From: Streptomyces sp. NRRL S-118
GTDB lineage: Bacteria > Actinomycetota > Actinomycetes > Streptomycetales > Streptomycetaceae
Reading direction: 5' to 3'
Length of the DNA stretch: 64,000 bases
Assembly: GCF_000716335.1 (NCBI RefSeq)
Contig: NZ_KL591002.1
Span: 199,857 to 263,856, forward strand
Shown: in pieces, positions 63,851 through 64,000 of the stretch
How the letters are laid out: each line of letters begins with the position of its first letter
Position numbering within the stretch: the first letter of the stretch is position 1
The notes under the pieces: generated by a model
The model's database searches: none
Seen by the model: only the letters and a program-made list of their open reading frames with translations
What the model was told of the DNA's origin: nothing
Made by a program: the position numbers and the translations under genes

Positions 63851-64000
63851 TCAGCCGCGCTGGCGGGACGGGCGGCGCAGGGGGCCCGACCAGCGCGTGG
63901 TCAGGCGGTGGCGGACCGCCGCCCAGCGGTCGGCCACCGCGGCCCAGCGGGCCGACAGTGCCCACAGCACCTGGACGGCCGAGCGCGGCGCCAGCGTGGC
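63851..64000 (-). CDS. C-terminal end of an unidentified protein (partial)
   Basis: The minus-strand frame is open from base 64000 to TGA at 63851-63853 and encodes 49 residues rich in Trp, Ala and Arg (VQVLWALSARWAAVADRW, then RRPSRQRG at the end). The pattern of W-A repeats and basic tail suggests a protein with hydrophobic character, such as the C-terminus of a transglutaminase-like (TgpA) membrane protein that often lies near DUF3040 genes in Streptomyces, but the fragment is too short to assign. Confidence 0.5.
   Translation of the reverse strand, partial: ATLAPRSAVQVLWALSARWAAVADRWAAVRHRLTTRWSGPLRRPSRQRG

Overview
The window is chromosomal DNA of a Streptomyces or very close actinomycete. 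The evidence is very high G+C with strong third-position G/C bias, frequent GTG and occasional TTG starts, 4-base ATGA/GTGA gene overlaps, a SAM-IV riboswitch, a WWW-type trp leader peptide, MacRS-like and SAV_6107-like families, and a gene order that resembles (from memory) the stretch of Streptomyces core chromosome between the cta/qcr respiratory genes and the dcw cell-division cluster. No tRNA, rRNA, CRISPR array, prophage or insertion sequence was seen.

Layout. 1-6.8 kb: respiratory supercomplex genes (3' end of ctaD, ctaF, then ctaE and qcrCAB), interrupted by an L,D-transpeptidase lipoprotein and a small receiver-like protein. 6.9-9.8 kb: trpD, then a SAM-IV riboswitch controlling a SufS/CsdA-like class V aminotransferase. 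9.7-15 kb (minus): a probable operon of secreted protein, sensor kinase, OmpR-type regulator, SLC13-like transporter and glycerate kinase. 15-22 kb: Lrp-type RAM protein, rhomboid protease, zinc-ribbon and NYN proteins, two tandem NlpC/P60 hydrolases and a metallopeptidase-like lipoprotein. 21.6-27.6 kb: GT87 and GT4 glycosyltransferases, secreted cholesterol oxidase, long-chain acyl-CoA synthetase. 27.9-35.3 kb: phosphoesterase, SRPBCC protein, ArsA-like ATPase, glucokinase, EEP nuclease-like protein, esterase and PlsC acyltransferase. 35.3-39 kb: macS-macR, a decayed phosphofructokinase gene and a D-2-hydroxyacid dehydrogenase.

39-43.6 kb: aromatic and iron genes: a fused trpE-trpG gene with its leader and attenuator, divergent from class II DAHP synthase, then iron-boxed bfd facing bfr. 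43.7-48 kb: sulfite-oxidase-fold protein, a His-rich DUF4396 membrane protein behind a CsoR-like operator, endonuclease IV and a PASTA Ser/Thr kinase. 48-54.5 kb: thiamine and one-carbon genes (TPP riboswitch-thiO-thiS-thiG, thiE, metF) interleaved with an FAD reductase and an Rv2175c-like regulator. 54.5-61.3 kb: Tyr-rich membrane protein, phytoene-desaturase-like enzyme, a G-run-rich intergenic stretch, and a TetR / YhgE-Pip / degenerate ABC ATPase operon with a clear palindromic operator. 61.4-64 kb: HEPN protein, methyltransferase, DUF3040 protein, a tandem-repeat intergenic region and the 3' end of another gene.

Most of the window is ordinary core metabolism. The least routine observations are the pfkA remnant, the CsoR-like promoter architecture in front of the His-rich DUF4396 gene, a 12-codon ORF coupled to the DAHP synthase start, palindromic repeat units read as protein in trpD and the esterase gene, the ABC-like protein that has lost its Walker lysine and signature, and two repeat-rich intergenic regions. 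I did not find a convincing entirely new multi-gene system.
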